A stretch of 50,356 nucleotides of DNA from Thermoanaerobaculia bacterium (GCA_947259925.1 CAMYOG010000051.1:23595-73950); one strand, 5' to 3'. Counted from the first letter of the stretch, positions 33,060 to 44,767 are shown. Numbers and translations: made by a program. Notes: a model not told the origin generated them from the letters alone.

Positions 33060-34502
33060 ATGGAAACCAAGGTTTCGGCGGCGAGACGGCGGCGACGGCG
33101 GCTCGTCCGGACCGCTCTGCTGGCGCTGCCGGCTGGTCTGGCCACGCTGCTCGCCTGCGGTCCCCCAAGACTCTCCCCGGGTGTCTGGCTCGCGGACGAC
33201 GGCACGCAGCAGTACGTCCTGGCGTTCGAAAGAACCGCCGGGCTGGTATCGGGAACGATGCACCACCTGGTCGCCGGCAAGCAGGTCAGGATGTGGGGGT
33301 TCGCCGGAACGCTGACACGGGCCGGCAGTCTCAACCTGAGCTGGGGCACGAACAACTCGATGAACGCCGTCGTGGATCTCGAACTCGGTGAGATAGACGG
33401 CACCGTGCGCATGGCCAACGGCGAGGTGTTCGGAGGCGTGTTCCGGCACCGTGAGGCGGCGGGAATCCCGGGACTCGCGGCCTTGCCCGAGCTGCCGTAT
33501 CAGCTGCGGCCGCCGGCACCCGGCAGCGGCTGGGAGATCGCCGAGCCGGCGGCGGTAGGGCTCTCGCCGCGGCACCTGGAGACCACCGTGAGGGCCGTGA
33601 CGAGGGGTGAGGCGGGGCTTCTGCACTCGCTCCTGGTCGTCCGGCACGGCAAGCTGGTGATCGAGGAGTACTTCCACGGCTACCGGCGCGAGGACCTGCA
33701 CGAGATCGGCTCGGTGACCAAGAGCGTCGCCTCGCTGCTGGTCGGGATCGCCCACGACCGGGACACGATCAGCGGGCTCGACACCTCCGTGCTGGAGTGG
33801 TTTCCGGAGCACGCGGCGGAGATGGAGCCCGGGTGGAACCGGGTGACGCTCGCCCACATCCTGACGATGACGGCCGGGCTGGCCTGGGACCGGCGAGAGG
33901 ACCTGCCGGACCCGGCGACCGGACCGGCTCTCTTCCGCCAGCTCACCAAGCGCCGGGTGGCGGACGAGCCCGGCAGCCGCTGGCTCTACAACGACTGGGA
34001 CGTCGAGCTCCTGGGTGGCGTCCTGCGCCGCGTCACCGGCATGCAGGCCGACGAGTTCGCTGCGCAGACGCTGTTCGCTCCGCTGGAGATCACCGCCTGG
34101 GACTGGGAGCGGGGCAAGATGGAAGGGTACCCCTCCCTGGCCGGGACGCTCCAGCTGCGGCCTCTGGACCTGGCGAAGATCGGGCAGCTGGTGCTCGATG
34201 GGGGCCGATGGCAGGGACGCCAGGTGGTCTCTGAGGAGTGGATCGAGGAGTCGACCGCGGCGCGGGTCGCCACCCACCGGGGTGCCGAGAGGTACGGCTA
34301 TCTCTGGCACCGGGATGACGCGCCGCTCGATGCCGGCCCCTTTCCGATCCTCCTCGCCTCGGGCTGGGGCAGCCAGCTCATCCACGTGGTGCCGGCTCTC
34401 GACGCGGTGATCGTGACCACCGGCGGCAACCACCTGAGCGGCAAGACGTTCGCGATCGGCGGGGTGTTGCTGCGGAGGCTCGTCCCGGGCATCGAGCGGT
34501 AG
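33060..34502 (+). CDS. Beta-lactamase-like class C serine hydrolase lipoprotein
   Basis: A 480-residue protein starting with a basic N-terminus and a lipobox (LATLLAC, Cys at about residue 33), so probably a lipoprotein. After an N-terminal beta-rich part, the penicillin-binding/class C hydrolase domain carries SVTK (S218, K221) as SxxK and YND (310-312) at the YxN position, where Asn is replaced by Asp, with SGWGSQ near the third motif. It is likely an esterase, transpeptidase-like enzyme or peptidase rather than a true beta-lactamase. Its 3' end carries an intrinsic terminator. Confidence 0.85.
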   Translation: METKVSAARRRRRRLVRTALLALPAGLATLLACGPPRLSPGVWLADDGTQQYVLAFERTAGLVSGTMHHLVAGKQVRMWGFAGTLTRAGSLNLSWGTNNSMNAVVDLELGEIDGTVRMANGEVFGGVFRHREAAGIPGLAALPELPYQLRPPAPGSGWEIAEPAAVGLSPRHLETTVRAVTRGEAGLLHSLLVVRHGKLVIEEYFHGYRREDLHEIGSVTKSVASLLVGIAHDRDTISGLDTSVLEWFPEHAAEMEPGWNRVTLAHILTMTAGLAWDRREDLPDPATGPALFRQLTKRRVADEPGSRWLYNDWDVELLGGVLRRVTGMQADEFAAQTLFAPLEITAWDWERGKMEGYPSLAGTLQLRPLDLAKIGQLVLDGGRWQGRQVVSEEWIEESTAARVATHRGAERYGYLWHRDDAPLDAGPFPILLASGWGSQLIHVVPALDAVIVTTGGNHLSGKTFAIGGVLLRRLVPGIER

Positions 34503-34522
34503 GGGACGCTACGCTCGTTTTT
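34493..34522 (+). terminator. Intrinsic terminator of the serine hydrolase gene
   Basis: CGAGCG at 34493-34498 pairs with CGCTCG at 34512-34517, followed by TTTTT at 34518-34522. It overlaps the stop codon and is the only hairpin in the window with a clear U-tract. The loop is rather long (13 nt). Confidence 0.6.
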
Positions 34523-34892
34523 CGACCGTCCACAGGCCCAGCCGCAGCAAGAACCACACGAACGCCGCGTAGACGAGCACGGCCATGCCGGTGATCGGGG
34601 TCAGGAGCGACTCCGAGATGCCATAGGCCACCGCCTGTGGACTGATGATGCCAAGCTCGGCGACCACGACGCTCAGCTTGTGGATGCCGATCCACTGTCC
34701 GAGAAAGCCGAGCACCGCGGCGACGAAGCCCCAGAAGAGGACCGCGTCGATGCTCTGGAGGCGGCGGATCGGCGAGTCCTCCTTCCGGAGGAGCAGGCAG
34801 CCGATGTTCCACAGGATCACCAGGTCGATGACCAGGACCAGGAAGAAGATCGGCCAGATCACGGGGCCGGCTTCCATGAGGAATCGAATCAT
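34509..34892 (-). CDS. MotA/TolQ/ExbB-like membrane protein
   Basis: A 127-residue protein with three hydrophobic helices (about residues 8-35, 50-70 and 95-120). The order of a first helix in GPVIWPIFFLVLVIDLVILW, a cytoplasmic segment, and a helical pair ending in YGISESLLTPITGMAVLVYA resembles the proton-channel family core (MotA/TolQ/ExbB), but it is short and lacks the usual long cytoplasmic loop. It sits 12 bp after the PadR gene, so the two are probably cotranscribed. What it energises is not visible; no TolR/ExbD or TonB-like gene is next to it. Confidence 0.6.
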   Translation of the reverse strand: MIRFLMEAGPVIWPIFFLVLVIDLVILWNIGCLLLRKEDSPIRRLQSIDAVLFWGFVAAVLGFLGQWIGIHKLSVVVAELGIISPQAVAYGISESLLTPITGMAVLVYAAFVWFLLRLGLWTVEKRA

Positions 34893-34904
34893 GTCGTTCT
34901 CCTT

Positions 34905-35342
34905 CTAGGTCGCCCTTGCGGAGGTCTCGAGCAGGCTGTCGATCTCGCGCGCCTCGCTCCGAGCCACCAGGCCCGAGAGGACGAACCAGACCAGGCCGGC
35001 GAAGATCGTGGTCAGCAGGGCGACGGTCATCATCGACGAGATCGAGATCATCCAGCCGGCGAAGTTGATGAAGAGCTCCTCCGGCGCGGCGGTGCGCTCT
35101 TTCAGGTGCCTGCGACCGGCAGCTGTCAGGCGATAGCTCTTGCGACGCCTGCGGCTCGACCGTTCCTCCCAGTCGCCGCGGATCAGGCCTTCGCTCTCCA
35201 GCCGGTGGAGGATCGGGTAGAGCGTGCCGTGCTGAAAGCGGAACGCGCCACCACTCCTCTCGTCGATCTCGAGCGCCAGCTGATACCCGTGATGGGCGCC
35301 GGACGCGAGCACCTTCTGGGTATCGAGGGGGGTGCCGGTCAT
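34905..35342 (-). CDS. PadR-family regulator with C-terminal transmembrane helix
   Basis: A 145-residue protein. Residues 5-82 are a PadR winged helix (ASGAHHGYQLALEIDERSGG, then HGTLYPILHRLESEGLIRG and SYRLTAAGRRHLKE). Residues about 96-126 form one strongly hydrophobic helix (ISSMMTVALLTTIFAGLVWF), and a short polar tail follows. A membrane anchor in place of the usual dimerisation helix suggests the regulator acts at the membrane, perhaps gated by the TolQ-like protein encoded next to it. That coupling is inference. Start ATG 35342. Confidence 0.78.
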   Translation of the reverse strand: MTGTPLDTQKVLASGAHHGYQLALEIDERSGGAFRFQHGTLYPILHRLESEGLIRGDWEERSSRRRRKSYRLTAAGRRHLKERTAAPEELFINFAGWMISISSMMTVALLTTIFAGLVWFVLSGLVARSEAREIDSLLETSARAT

Positions 35343-35375
35343 TATTTCGAGTGCCCGGGGCGCCAGTCGTCAGCC

Positions 35376-35501
35376 TCAGGCCCGTCGGGCGGAGCCGATC
35401 GAGATCGCCCTAGAGACGTTCGGGTCCAGCCGCAGCGCGAGGTCGAGCCGCTCTTGTGCCCGCTCTTCGGCGCCGAGATCGAGATCCTCGACCTCTCCCC
35501 C
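35376..35501 (-). other. Possible remnant of a TPR C-terminus
   Basis: Minus-strand reading ends with AEERAQERLDLALRLDPNVS and then SARRA before a stop at 35376. The LALRLDPN pattern is typical of the second helix of a TPR unit. It has no start and is too short to be a gene; it may be debris from a kinase-TPR-like gene. Confidence 0.25.
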
Positions 35502-35520
35502 GGGGCGCCCGGGCCGCCCC
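35502..35520. terminator. GC-rich hairpin downstream of the 122-residue membrane protein gene
   Basis: GGGGCG at 35502-35507 pairs with CGCCCC at 35515-35520 around CCCGGGC. It lies 4 bp beyond the stop codon of the minus-strand gene 35524-35892, as expected of a terminator. No U-tract. Confidence 0.45.
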
Positions 35521-35523
35521 CGA

Positions 35524-35892
35524 TCAGAACGGCTTGAAGCGCGCCAGGTAGGCCGCGGCCATCCCGAGCAGGGGGAAGATCACCATCGCCCACCGGGCCA
35601 CGAACGGGAACTTGTAGGGCAGCATCGTCGCGGCGCCCAGGAGGAGCCAGATGCCGAGCTTGGCAAACAGCCAGCCGCCGCCGAAGCCGAGCTCGAGTCG
35701 CGCCAGCATGCCGAAGCCGGCGACCAGGACCAGCACCAGGCCGAGGCCGTGGGCGGCCATCAGCAGAGCCCGCTGCGGGTTCTGTCTACGCTCGCCGCCG
35801 CTGAAGGCGTGCGCCGCGGCGCCGCCCAGGGCGACCATGATCAGCAGAATGCCAGAGACGTGAAACAGCTTGTAGAGCTCGTAGGAGATCAT
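35524..35892 (-). CDS. Small four-helix membrane protein, function unknown
   Basis: A 122-residue protein with four hydrophobic helices (ISYELYKLFHVSGILLIMVA and others) and short polar loops. His residues occur in the first and second helices (FHVSG, AAHAF and MAAHG), a pattern of heme- or metal-binding membrane proteins such as CopD/SirB2-like ones, but the match is weak. It is a separate minus-strand gene upstream of the PadR pair. Start ATG 35892. Confidence 0.6.
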   Translation of the reverse strand: MISYELYKLFHVSGILLIMVALGGAAAHAFSGGERRQNPQRALLMAAHGLGLVLVLVAGFGMLARLELGFGGGWLFAKLGIWLLLGAATMLPYKFPFVARWAMVIFPLLGMAAAYLARFKPF

Positions 35893-36012
35893 CGTTGAGT
35901 AGCCCCCTGTGGGTGGTCCGGGACGCGGCGGCTGAGTACGACGGCCAGCCGGCCGGCGACCCGGGTCGATTCCGGAAGTGCGACCCTAGCACTGCTGGTC
36001 GAGAGTTGCAGA

Positions 36013-36028
36013 GTCTCGCGGCCGAGAC
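36013..36028. terminator. Short hairpin downstream of ndvB
   Basis: GTCTCG at 36013-36018 pairs with CGAGAC at 36023-36028 around CGGC, 118 bp beyond the ndvB stop on the minus strand. No U-tract. Weak. Confidence 0.3.
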
Positions 36029-36145
36029 GGAAAACGAGTGAACGCTCTCGAAACCCGGCTCCGGAGGCCAAGGCCCAGGGCAAGCGCTAGCTTGACCACA
36101 TGTCGTGCGACTCGGACCGGTTGAGCCGAGGAGCGTTCCTGAAAT

Positions 36146-39100
36146 CTATCCGAGCACGACGAGAATCGTGTGCTCGAGGCCGTCGTCGGAGAGCGGAACA
36201 GGTGCGTCCTTCGGCAGACCGGCTTCGTCGAGACGGATGCTGGACACACCGCTGCAAACACCACGAGGATTCTCGACGACAATCCGATAGCGGGTCTCGC
36301 CATATCGATAGTCGATCTCGAAACCCTCCCACTCCCGGGGAATGCACGGGTCGATCGCGAGGGCCGCGCCGCGCTTCTGGAATCCGAGAATCGACTCGAG
36401 CCCGGCCCGGTAGAGCCAGCCCGCGGCGCCCGTGTACCAGGTCCATCCTCCGCGCCCGACATGGGCCGGAGCGGAGTAGACATCGGCGGCGACCGCGTAG
36501 GGCTCCACCTTGTAGCGGTGAGCGGTCGCCCGACGGCTCGCGTGGTGAATCGGATTGAGCAGGTCGAAGAGCTCGACGCTCTTGTCGCCCTCTCCCAATC
36601 GAGCGCAGGCGATGACCGACCAGATCGCGGCGTGGGTGTACTGCCCGCCGTTCTCTCGCACGCCGGGTAGATAGCCCTTGATGTACCCGGGATCCCTGTC
36701 CGTCCGATCGAATGGCGGGGTGAAGAGCAACAGGAGGCGGTCCGCCTCACGGACCAGCCGTCGCTCGACCGCTTCCATGGCCAGCCGTGCCCGCTCCGGG
36801 TCGCAGGCGCCTGACAGGACCGCCCACGATTGGGCAATCGAATCGATCTGGCATTCGTCGCTGGTGGCCGAGCCGAGCGGCGTCCCGTCGTCGAAGAACG
36901 CTCGCACGTACCACTTGCCGTCCCAGGCGCTGCCTTCCAACGACGTCAGCAGGGCCTCGGCGCTCTCTCGCCAGCTCGCCGCCCGCTCGAGCTCCGACCG
37001 ACCCTCGGCGATGCGGGCGAACTCGCGCAGGTTCGAGTGGAGAAACCAGCCCAGCCACACGCTCTCTCCGCGGCCCTCACGACCGACGCGGTTCATGCCA
37101 TCGTTCCAGTCGCCCGAGCCCATCAGCGGCAGGCCATGACTGCCCACGGGGAGAGAACGGTCCAGTGCTCGCGCGCAGTGCTCGAACAGTGTCGATCGGT
37201 CTTCGGAGACCGCGGGCTCGAAGTACGACTCGTCCTCGTCCTCCCCCAGAACCGGACCCTCGAGCCACGGCACCGCCTCGTCGAGCACGCTCGTGTCCTC
37301 GGTCACGGCCAGATACCGGGCCACCGCGTACGGCAGCCAGAGCAGGTCGTCGGAGATCCGCGTTCTCACGCCCCGACCGGTGGGGGGATGCCACCAATGC
37401 TGGACGTCTCCTTCGCGGAACTGTCGGGCGGCCGCTCGCAAGATGTGCGCGCGGGCGATGTCCGGTCGCGCCACCAACAGCGCCATGACGTCCTGGAGCT
37501 GGTCGCGGAAGCCGTAGGCCCCGCCCGACTGGTAGAAGGCGGAACGGGACCAGAGGCGGCAGGAGAGGGTCTGGTAGAGCAACCAGCGGTTGAGCAGGAG
37601 GTCCATCGCCGGATTCGGCGTGCGCACCTGAACCGTGCCGAGGATCGAGTCCCATCCGTCTCGGACCCGGGTCAGGAGCGCGGCGGAATCCGCTCGCCGA
37701 TAGCGCTCGACCAGCTCTCGCACTTGCTCTGGGCTCTCTCCCTGTCCGAGCAGGAACAGCACCGCGCCGCTCTCGCCCGGCTGCAGCTCGAGCTCCGTCT
37801 GCAGCGCGACGCAAGGGTCCAGGGTCGCTCCGGTCGCTCCGGAGAGCTGGTCGCCTCGCTCGAGCGAAGCCGGGCGGTCGAGGCCCGCGTTGCGTCCGAG
37901 GAACTCGAGGCGGCTGCAGGTCCACGTCGTCTGGCGTCCACCCAGGTCGGCGAAGGCGACGCGATCCGCGAACTCACCGTTCCAGGCGTTGCGGGCGAGC
38001 ACGGCCCCGGTCTCCCGGTCGATCTCGGTCACCACATGCGGCACCGAGCGCTCGCGGCTCACGCCCAGCACCCACTCGGCATAGGCCGTGACCGAAAGCC
38101 GGCGCGGGCGACCCGACTCGTTCACCACCGTCAGGGTCGAGATCTTGACCGGGTCGTCCGGCGGTACGAACTGCGTCAGATGCAGCGCGACGCCTTGCGA
38201 CGTGTGCTCGAACCGGCTGTAGCCCTGGCCGTGCTGAACGACGTAGGGCGAGGCTTCTTCACGGATCGGAAGACAGGTCGGGCCCCAGGTCAACCCACTG
38301 TCCAGATCGCGCACGTAGAACGCCTCGCCGGGCGTATCGCTGACCGGATCGTTGGACCACGGCGTCAGCTTGTTCTCGCGGCTGTTGGCCGACCAGGTGT
38401 AGCCGGAGCCCGACTCGGAGACGTGAAACCCGAACTCCGGATTCGACACGACGTTGATCCAGGGCGCGGGCGTCCACTGTCCCTCTCCCAGCACCGTGAC
38501 GTACTCGCGGCCGTCACGCGAGAAGCCCCCCAGGCCGTTGAAGAACTGGAGATCGAGCCTGGGGGCCGGGACTGCCTCCGCAACTTCACGCTGCGGGCGC
38601 AGCCTGGGTGGCAGCGGACCCGGCCGCGAGCGCCCCAGCCGGATCACCTGTTCCGCCAGCGTGCCGCGGTTCGCCAGCACCAGCACGCGGGCCGCCGAAC
38701 GAAGCAGCAGCATGTCCTCCGGTGGCAAGAGGTCCTCCCGAAGCACGAAGACGTCACCGAGCGCCCCGTTTCGCTCGGTGCCGAGAGCGGAGCGGCTCGC
38801 CCGGACCTCGGTCTCGAACGCTTCCTGGAAGTCCTGCACGTAGGAGGCACCGCGCGCGTTCAGGATTACCAGGTCCGAGGCGATCCCCTTGAGGCGCCAG
38901 TACTCGTGAGCCCTGAGAAGGTGTCGCGCGACGTCGCGCTCCTCCTCGCGTTCGACGCGCACGACCGCGATCGGCAGATCGCCGGAGATGCCGTACGCCC
39001 AGAGACCGGACGCTCCACGACGATTGGCGGCCAGTTCCTTCGAGGTCGTGCGCAGCGTGTGGTCGTTGAAGAGCATCCGATTGGCCAGCCGCTGGAACAG

Positions 39101-42100
39101 GTGGGCTTCGTCCTGCGTGATTCTGAGGTGATGCAGCTGGACCTGCGCATACATCCACGCCAGCGAGCTCTCGCGCTCGAACGTCTCCGGCTGGCGGTGT
39201 TTCTCCGCGGCCTCGAGGGCCGCTGCTCGCGACTCCGCCACCAGCGTGGTGACGACCAGACGCACCGTGCCGCCGGCAGGGATCGCGGTCCGATACCGGA
39301 GGCTCACGATCGGATCGAGCGTCGCCCCCGCGCTATTGGTCAGAGGCTCGCCCTCGGTCAGCGAGATTGGCGCCTCGACACCCCGTCCCCGGCCCAGGAA
39401 GCGGGCCCGGTCGCACTCGAACTGACACCCGCCCACCTGTTGCCCCTCGACCGACGCGACATGCGCCAACCACGGCTGGGGCTCGTCGGCCGACCGGGGA
39501 CGTCGCGTCGCCAGCAGTGCCTCAACGCCGGGGACGAACTCGGTCTCCACGAACAGGTTCGAGAACGCCGGATGAGCCTCGTCCGCGGCCTGTGGGGCCA
39601 GGACGATCTCGGCATAGGAGGTGAACTCGATCGTCCGCTCGCGGTTCTCGAGATTGGTCACGGTGAGCTGGCGCAGCTCCGCGTCGTCCTCGGGTGAGAC
39701 CAGGACCTCCAGACTGATCGACAGCGACTGGTCGCTCTGAAGGATCTTCGCGCGGTCTTCCGCGTAGCTGACTTCGTACCGATCCACCTCGGTGCCGCTC
39801 GGCAGGAAACCGGCCGACCAACGGCCACCGGTGTCCGCATCTCGCAGGTAGACGAATGTGCCCCAGCAGTCCCTGGTCGTGTCTTCACGCCAGCGGGTGA
39901 CAGCGAGGTCGCGCCATCGGCTGAAGCCGGATCCCGCCGCCGTGAGCATGACGAGATACCGGCCGTTCGAGAGCAGATGCGACCGGGGAGGAATGTCGTG
40001 CGGCGACTCGAATCGCCGCAGGGTAGGCGGCACCAACTGCCGCACCTGTGCCGCCACCTCGACCTCCTCGCCGCGCGGTCGAGTGACCGCCACCGCGCGG
40101 GGCGTCCGCTCCTGAAGCAGCAGCTCCGACGCCTGGACCATGGGATGGGAGTGAAACCGCTTCTGGGTGAGGCCATCGTGGACGACATTCCCCAGAGAGA
40201 CGATGGTCATCCCCTGATGGTGAGCCATGTAGGCGCGAACCATGGCCACCTGGTCGTTCCCCGGAAGCCGCGACGGAGTGAAGTCCAGCGCCTCGTAGAA
40301 CCCGTACCGGCCCCGCGCGCCGATCGCATCGAGGCGAGCGAGGTTGTCGACGGCGGCCCTGGAATCGACCATCGACGCGAGAGCCGTCGCATAGGGAGCC
40401 ACCACCACGTCCTCGTAGAGCCCGCGCTTGAGCCCCAACCCCGGCACGCCGAAGTCCGAGTACTGATAGGTGAGATGGACGTCGCGAACGTTGTAGGCGG
40501 ACTCGGAGACCCCCCAGGGAACACCTCGTTCGGCGCCGTAGCGGATCTGCCGTTCGACTACCAGCTGGCAGGAGAAATCGAGCAGGCCGTTGGCGGGCTG
40601 CTCCATCACGAGGAGTGGCATCAGGTACTCGAACATCGATCCCGACCAGGAGACCAGCGCGGCACCGCGTCCCACCGGCGTGAGGGATCGGCCCAGAACG
40701 AACCAGTGCTGGGGCGACACGTCGCCCTTGGCGATCGCCACGAAGCTCGCCAGCCGCGCCTCGGATGCCAGCAGGTCGTAGTGGCTGGGGTCGAGGGTGT
40801 TGTCGCCGGCACGAAACCCGATCGAGAACAGCTTGCGTGATGGATCGTAGAGGAATCCGAAGTCCATCGCCTGGGCCATCTGTTCCGCTCGAAGCGCGAT
40901 GGCCGCGAGGCGATCCTCGAAGATTCCGGTCCCTCCCTCGGTCTCGCCGCCGGCGCGCAGCAAGGCGAGATCTCGCGCGTGACTCTGCACGGTGTCTCGG
41001 ACGGCGGTGGCCCAGTCCTCGAGTTCCGAGCTCGACGCGTGCCCCACGCCCGCAAGGGTGCGGACCATGTCCAACAGGCTCTCCGCCCGGGTCTCCACCC
41101 GGGCGAACCAGGCGCTCCACTCCGGTGCCGAGGGCGCTTCGTCGAGCTCTGCCTTCATTGCGGACAGGGCCTCTCGCAACTGCGACGGGGTGACCACCTC
41201 GGTACGCGCTCCGTGCGGAAACCGCTCGAGTGCCTCGCGCAGCGGCTCGAGGGCGTCGCGGATCCCGTCCGCTACGTGAGGGCCCGGGAGCGGTCGCCCG
41301 ATGCGCTGACGGCATCCCTGTGCCAGCGTGATCAGATGTCCCGCGAGGTTGCCGCTGTCGACGGTCGAGATGTAGAGGGGCTCGAGCGGCTCGAGGTCCA
41401 TCGTGCCGTACCAGTTGAAGAAATGACCATGGTGTCGGCGCATGGAGGCCATCGTCTCCAGGGTGGCCTCGAGCCGCCGCACCATGTCCGAGATCCCGAT
41501 CCACCCGAAATCGTGAGCGGCCTGGGTGCTCAGGAGGTACATCCCCATGTTGGTGGGTGAGGTGCGGTGGGCGACCACCGCGTCGGGGTCCTCCTGGAAG
41601 TTGTCCGGCGGAAGGGCATGCTCCCGCTCGTTCACGAAGGTCTCGAAAAAGCGCCAGGTGCGCCGAGCGACCAGACGGAGTCGCCGCTTGTCCTCGGGCG
41701 ACAGGCGGCGTCGTTCCAGGCGCCCCTGGGGCACGCTGAGCCACCACGCGAGGGCAGGCGCCAAGGCCCAGTAGAGCACCAGGGGGGCGGCTACCGGCCA
41801 CGATTCCGGTCTGAAGACGCCCACCAGCAGGCCGGCGGTAGCGGCGAGCAGCGGGCTCCACCGAAGATGGGTGAAGAAGGCGCGCAGCGATCGGTCGAGC
41901 CCGTAAGCGGCCTGCGCGGCCGCGACCCACTCGAGCATGTGCCGCTTGCTGACGTACAGCCGCCAGAGGGTGCGCACGATGGCATCCGTGATGTAGGCGG
42001 CGCGGTGCGCCAGCACCGCGACCGCGAGCAGCACGTGCAGCGTCGCCAGCGTCGCGTCGCCACCGGTCGCCCGCAGGTGACTGCGCTTGGAGAACCCCTT

Positions 42101-44767
42101 TCGTTGAGGGATCAACCCGTCGATGACCGGCATGAAGGCCGGCAGGGCGACGGCTGTCAAGACCAGGCCGGTCCACAGGACCGGTGGCACGCCGGGCAGG
42201 ACCCAGCCGGCCACGATCAGCAGGAACGACGACGGCCCCATCAGACTGCGGCGCAGGTTGTCGAGCATCTTCCAGCGACCGTGCACGGGGATGCGCGCTC
42301 GCCGCGATGGGCCTGGCCGGGCGTGGCCGTGGTCGAGGATCCAGGGGAGGAGCTGCCAGTCGCCCCGCACCCACCGCTGCGTGCGCCGTGCGGCCAGCTC
42401 GTAATTGGCCGGGAACTCCTCGAACAGATCGATATCGGTCGCCAGACCGGAGCGGGCGAACATCCCTTCGAAGAGGTCGTGGCTCAGGAGTGTGTTCTCC
42501 GGCACCCGGCCCGCGAGCGCCGCTTCGAAGGCGTCCACGTCGTAGATGCCCTTGCCGGTGTACGACCCTTCGCCGAACAGGTCCTGGTAGACGTCGGAGA
42601 TCGCCGCCGCATAGGGATCCACGCCCCCAGGGCCCGACACGATCCGCTGGTAGATGGTGCTTCCCGGTCCGGTCGGCAGGGAGGCCGTGACCCGCGGCTG
42701 GAGGATCCCGTACCCCTCGACCACCCGGCCCAGATCGCGGTCGAAGCGCGGCCGATTCAACGGATGGGCCATCGTGCCGACCAGACGGTAGGCGGTTCGC
42801 ACCGGGAGCCGGGTGTCGGCGTCCAGGGTGATGACGTAGCGGACACCCTCGGGCACGGTGGGGTTGCTGCCGTCGATCGGAATGAACGAGGTGTCGGTGG
42901 CGCCGCGCAGCAGCCGGTTCAGCTCGTGCAGCTTGCCGCGCTTTCGCTCCCAGCCCATCCACTTGCCTTCCGACTCGTTCCAGAGGCGGCGGCGGTGCAG
43001 CAGGATGAATCGGTCGCCTCCGTCCGGCGCACCGCCGTGTCGCTCGTTGAGGTCCGCGATACCGCGGGCCAGCCCCGCGAGGAGCTCCTCGTCGCCCGGC
43101 ATGTGCTCCTGGGAAGCATCTTTCCAGTCGGTCAGGAGGGCGAAATGGATGTGCCCGTCGGGATTCGCCAGGTAGTGCACTTCCAGCTGCTGGATGGACT
43201 CCTCGGTCCCTTCACGGTCGGTGAGCAGACACGGAACCACCACCAGCGTTCGCATCTCGGCGGGCACGCCCTGAGGGAGGTCGAGCCTGGAGAGACGCCG
43301 CGGCGGCACGATCAGCGAGACCAGGCGGTGGACCGCGGCCACCGCGACATCGGACGCGGGCACCAGGGCCAGCAGTCCCAGCAGGACGAGGATCGGCACA
43401 CCGACTCCCACCCGCCAGGTCGCGAACAGCGGCACCGCCAGCAGGAGCACGGTGAGCAGGGTGATCAGGCCGAAGTAGCCTGCCGTAGCGTGGCCGCGCC
43501 ACGCGCGCCGCAGTCGAAGCCGCCAGTGGGGGCGATAGCCGAGCCGGTTTTCGAACGCCCACCTGCCGCCCGACACCAGGCAGAACCCCGGGTCCTCCTC
43601 CCTGTACGCGGGGACGGCGGACGGCGCTGACGATGCGTCCGCCGGGGCTGTCACTGCGTCGGGCTCGGCCTCGGAGGCCACGCGCTCACGGCGCGCCTCG
43701 CGCGCCAGGGCGACGGTCTCGCGCGCAACCTCGAGCTCCGACCAGGCGGAGCCCCGCGCCAGCTCTTCGACCGCCTCGCGGTACTTGTCGCGGGTGGCGA
43801 AGTCCATGGCGGCGAACCCGGGAGCGCTGCGCAGGGTCTCGTCCACCAGGCTGACGCTCTCGAAGAAGTCCGACCAGCTGATGGACGACATCCACCGCAT
43901 GCTGGTGATGATGTTGCGGGCGGTGATGTTCGCCGCGCCCTGGGCCTGATGGACCCGGGCTACGACTTCGTTGGGCGAGGTCCCATGGGCCACCAGGCCC
44001 TCGCTCAGCCACTCGAGGGCCGGCGCCACGGACAACGGCTGGTCGCGGAGCCGCTGCAACAGCTGCACGGCGAACGCGCTGGCCAGTGGCGCGCTGCCGA
44101 GACCGCTGAACACATCTTCGGCCGGCTCCGCAGGCCGGCCGCTCAGGCCCAGCAGACGATCTGCCATCTGGTCCGCGCGCGCCCGCCCCTTGCGGGCTCG
44201 GATGACCAGCGTCGTCAACCGTCGCAGGTTCTCGAGCAGAGCGACCCGGAGGTGGATCGCGATCGCCCAGGTCTCGCCGATGTTGAGCGGCTGGACGCGC
44301 TGGTACGCGCGCACGAACGCCGTGAGCGTCTCCAGATCGAACCGGCTGTCGGTGTGCGCGACATAGGCCCACGCCAACCCGTAGACGCGTGGGTATCCGC
44401 TCAGGTGGTGGCCCCCGGCGATCTTCGGCAGCAGCTTGTAGAAGCTGTACGGCAGGTGATCCCGGATCTCCCGGAGTTGTTCGTCGACGACGAAGAAGTT
44501 GTCGAGCAGCCATTCCTCGGCCTGCGTGGTGTGCTCCTTGCGGCGCACCGCCCCGACGATGTCGCGGTACCCGGCCAGAAGCACCTTGCCGTTCTCCCTC
44601 ACCCGCGGCAGGAGTCGGCGTCCTCGTTCGCGCTCGGGAGCCGTGGGCTGGGCCGCGGCGAGGCTCTCGCCGTGCTCCTCGAGCCGCTCGATGCCGAACA
44701 CCTCGGCACGGATCGGCTCCTCCACTTCGGCAAGCGCCGCGAGCGAGGCGTCGATGGTGTTGTTCAC
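36146..44767 (-). CDS. ndvB: Cyclic beta-1,2-glucan synthase (NdvB/Cgs type, GT84-GH94)
   Basis: A 2,873-residue inner-membrane enzyme making cyclic beta-1,2-glucans, periplasmic osmoregulatory sugars, from UDP-glucose. Order: N-terminal helical region (about 1-430); GT84 glycosyltransferase with [10 protein letters not shown] (DxD at 649-651) and QRWVRGDWQ near 797, flanked by several membrane helices (from about 455 and 830-1000); a glucoamylase-like domain (about 1250-1500, with [11 protein letters not shown]); then beta-sandwich domains and a GH94 phosphorylase-type (alpha/alpha)6 domain with GDWNDGMN at 2552-2559, which trims chain length. Full family size. GTG 44767 with AGGGGG before it is chosen; the frame stays open to a GTG at 44857. 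Confidence 0.92.
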   Translation of the reverse strand: MNNTIDASLAALAEVEEPIRAEVFGIERLEEHGESLAAAQPTAPERERGRRLLPRVRENGKVLLAGYRDIVGAVRRKEHTTQAEEWLLDNFFVVDEQLREIRDHLPYSFYKLLPKIAGGHHLSGYPRVYGLAWAYVAHTDSRFDLETLTAFVRAYQRVQPLNIGETWAIAIHLRVALLENLRRLTTLVIRARKGRARADQMADRLLGLSGRPAEPAEDVFSGLGSAPLASAFAVQLLQRLRDQPLSVAPALEWLSEGLVAHGTSPNEVVARVHQAQGAANITARNIITSMRWMSSISWSDFFESVSLVDETLRSAPGFAAMDFATRDKYREAVEELARGSAWSELEVARETVALAREARRERVASEAEPDAVTAPADASSAPSAVPAYREEDPGFCLVSGGRWAFENRLGYRPHWRLRLRRAWRGHATAGYFGLITLLTVLLLAVPLFATWRVGVGVPILVLLGLLALVPASDVAVAAVHRLVSLIVPPRRLSRLDLPQGVPAEMRTLVVVPCLLTDREGTEESIQQLEVHYLANPDGHIHFALLTDWKDASQEHMPGDEELLAGLARGIADLNERHGGAPDGGDRFILLHRRRLWNESEGKWMGWERKRGKLHELNRLLRGATDTSFIPIDGSNPTVPEGVRYVITLDADTRLPVRTAYRLVGTMAHPLNRPRFDRDLGRVVEGYGILQPRVTASLPTGPGSTIYQRIVSGPGGVDPYAAAISDVYQDLFGEGSYTGKGIYDVDAFEAALAGRVPENTLLSHDLFEGMFARSGLATDIDLFEEFPANYELAARRTQRWVRGDWQLLPWILDHGHARPGPSRRARIPVHGRWKMLDNLRRSLMGPSSFLLIVAGWVLPGVPPVLWTGLVLTAVALPAFMPVIDGLIPQRKGFSKRSHLRATGGDATLATLHVLLAVAVLAHRAAYITDAIVRTLWRLYVSKRHMLEWVAAAQAAYGLDRSLRAFFTHLRWSPLLAATAGLLVGVFRPESWPVAAPLVLYWALAPALAWWLSVPQGRLERRRLSPEDKRRLRLVARRTWRFFETFVNEREHALPPDNFQEDPDAVVAHRTSPTNMGMYLLSTQAAHDFGWIGISDMVRRLEATLETMASMRRHHGHFFNWYGTMDLEPLEPLYISTVDSGNLAGHLITLAQGCRQRIGRPLPGPHVADGIRDALEPLREALERFPHGARTEVVTPSQLREALSAMKAELDEAPSAPEWSAWFARVETRAESLLDMVRTLAGVGHASSSELEDWATAVRDTVQSHARDLALLRAGGETEGGTGIFEDRLAAIALRAEQMAQAMDFGFLYDPSRKLFSIGFRAGDNTLDPSHYDLLASEARLASFVAIAKGDVSPQHWFVLGRSLTPVGRGAALVSWSGSMFEYLMPLLVMEQPANGLLDFSCQLVVERQIRYGAERGVPWGVSESAYNVRDVHLTYQYSDFGVPGLGLKRGLYEDVVVAPYATALASMVDSRAAVDNLARLDAIGARGRYGFYEALDFTPSRLPGNDQVAMVRAYMAHHQGMTIVSLGNVVHDGLTQKRFHSHPMVQASELLLQERTPRAVAVTRPRGEEVEVAAQVRQLVPPTLRRFESPHDIPPRSHLLSNGRYLVMLTAAGSGFSRWRDLAVTRWREDTTRDCWGTFVYLRDADTGGRWSAGFLPSGTEVDRYEVSYAEDRAKILQSDQSLSISLEVLVSPEDDAELRQLTVTNLENRERTIEFTSYAEIVLAPQAADEAHPAFSNLFVETEFVPGVEALLATRRPRSADEPQPWLAHVASVEGQQVGGCQFECDRARFLGRGRGVEAPISLTEGEPLTNSAGATLDPIVSLRYRTAIPAGGTVRLVVTTLVAESRAAALEAAEKHRQPETFERESSLAWMYAQVQLHHLRITQDEAHLFQRLANRMLFNDHTLRTTSKELAANRRGASGLWAYGISGDLPIAVVRVEREEERDVARHLLRAHEYWRLKGIASDLVILNARGASYVQDFQEAFETEVRASRSALGTERNGALGDVFVLREDLLPPEDMLLLRSAARVLVLANRGTLAEQVIRLGRSRPGPLPPRLRPQREVAEAVPAPRLDLQFFNGLGGFSRDGREYVTVLGEGQWTPAPWINVVSNPEFGFHVSESGSGYTWSANSRENKLTPWSNDPVSDTPGEAFYVRDLDSGLTWGPTCLPIREEASPYVVQHGQGYSRFEHTSQGVALHLTQFVPPDDPVKISTLTVVNESGRPRRLSVTAYAEWVLGVSRERSVPHVVTEIDRETGAVLARNAWNGEFADRVAFADLGGRQTTWTCSRLEFLGRNAGLDRPASLERGDQLSGATGATLDPCVALQTELELQPGESGAVLFLLGQGESPEQVRELVERYRRADSAALLTRVRDGWDSILGTVQVRTPNPAMDLLLNRWLLYQTLSCRLWSRSAFYQSGGAYGFRDQLQDVMALLVARPDIARAHILRAAARQFREGDVQHWWHPPTGRGVRTRISDDLLWLPYAVARYLAVTEDTSVLDEAVPWLEGPVLGEDEDESYFEPAVSEDRSTLFEHCARALDRSLPVGSHGLPLMGSGDWNDGMNRVGREGRGESVWLGWFLHSNLREFARIAEGRSELERAASWRESAEALLTSLEGSAWDGKWYVRAFFDDGTPLGSATSDECQIDSIAQSWAVLSGACDPERARLAMEAVERRLVREADRLLLLFTPPFDRTDRDPGYIKGYLPGVRENGGQYTHAAIWSVIACARLGEGDKSVELFDLLNPIHHASRRATAHRYKVEPYAVAADVYSAPAHVGRGGWTWYTGAAGWLYRAGLESILGFQKRGAALAIDPCIPREWEGFEIDYRYGETRYRIVVENPRGVCSGVSSIRLDEAGLPKDAPVPLSDDGLEHTILVVLG

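Noticed and set aside
36830..39697. Plus-strand open frame of 955 codons inside ndvB
   Set aside because: Antisense shadow of ndvB; no family motif, promoter or ribosome-binding site.
39885..42962. Minus-strand open frame of 1,025 codons in another frame within ndvB
   Set aside because: Out-of-frame reading of ndvB with low-complexity Arg/Pro/Gly-rich translation.
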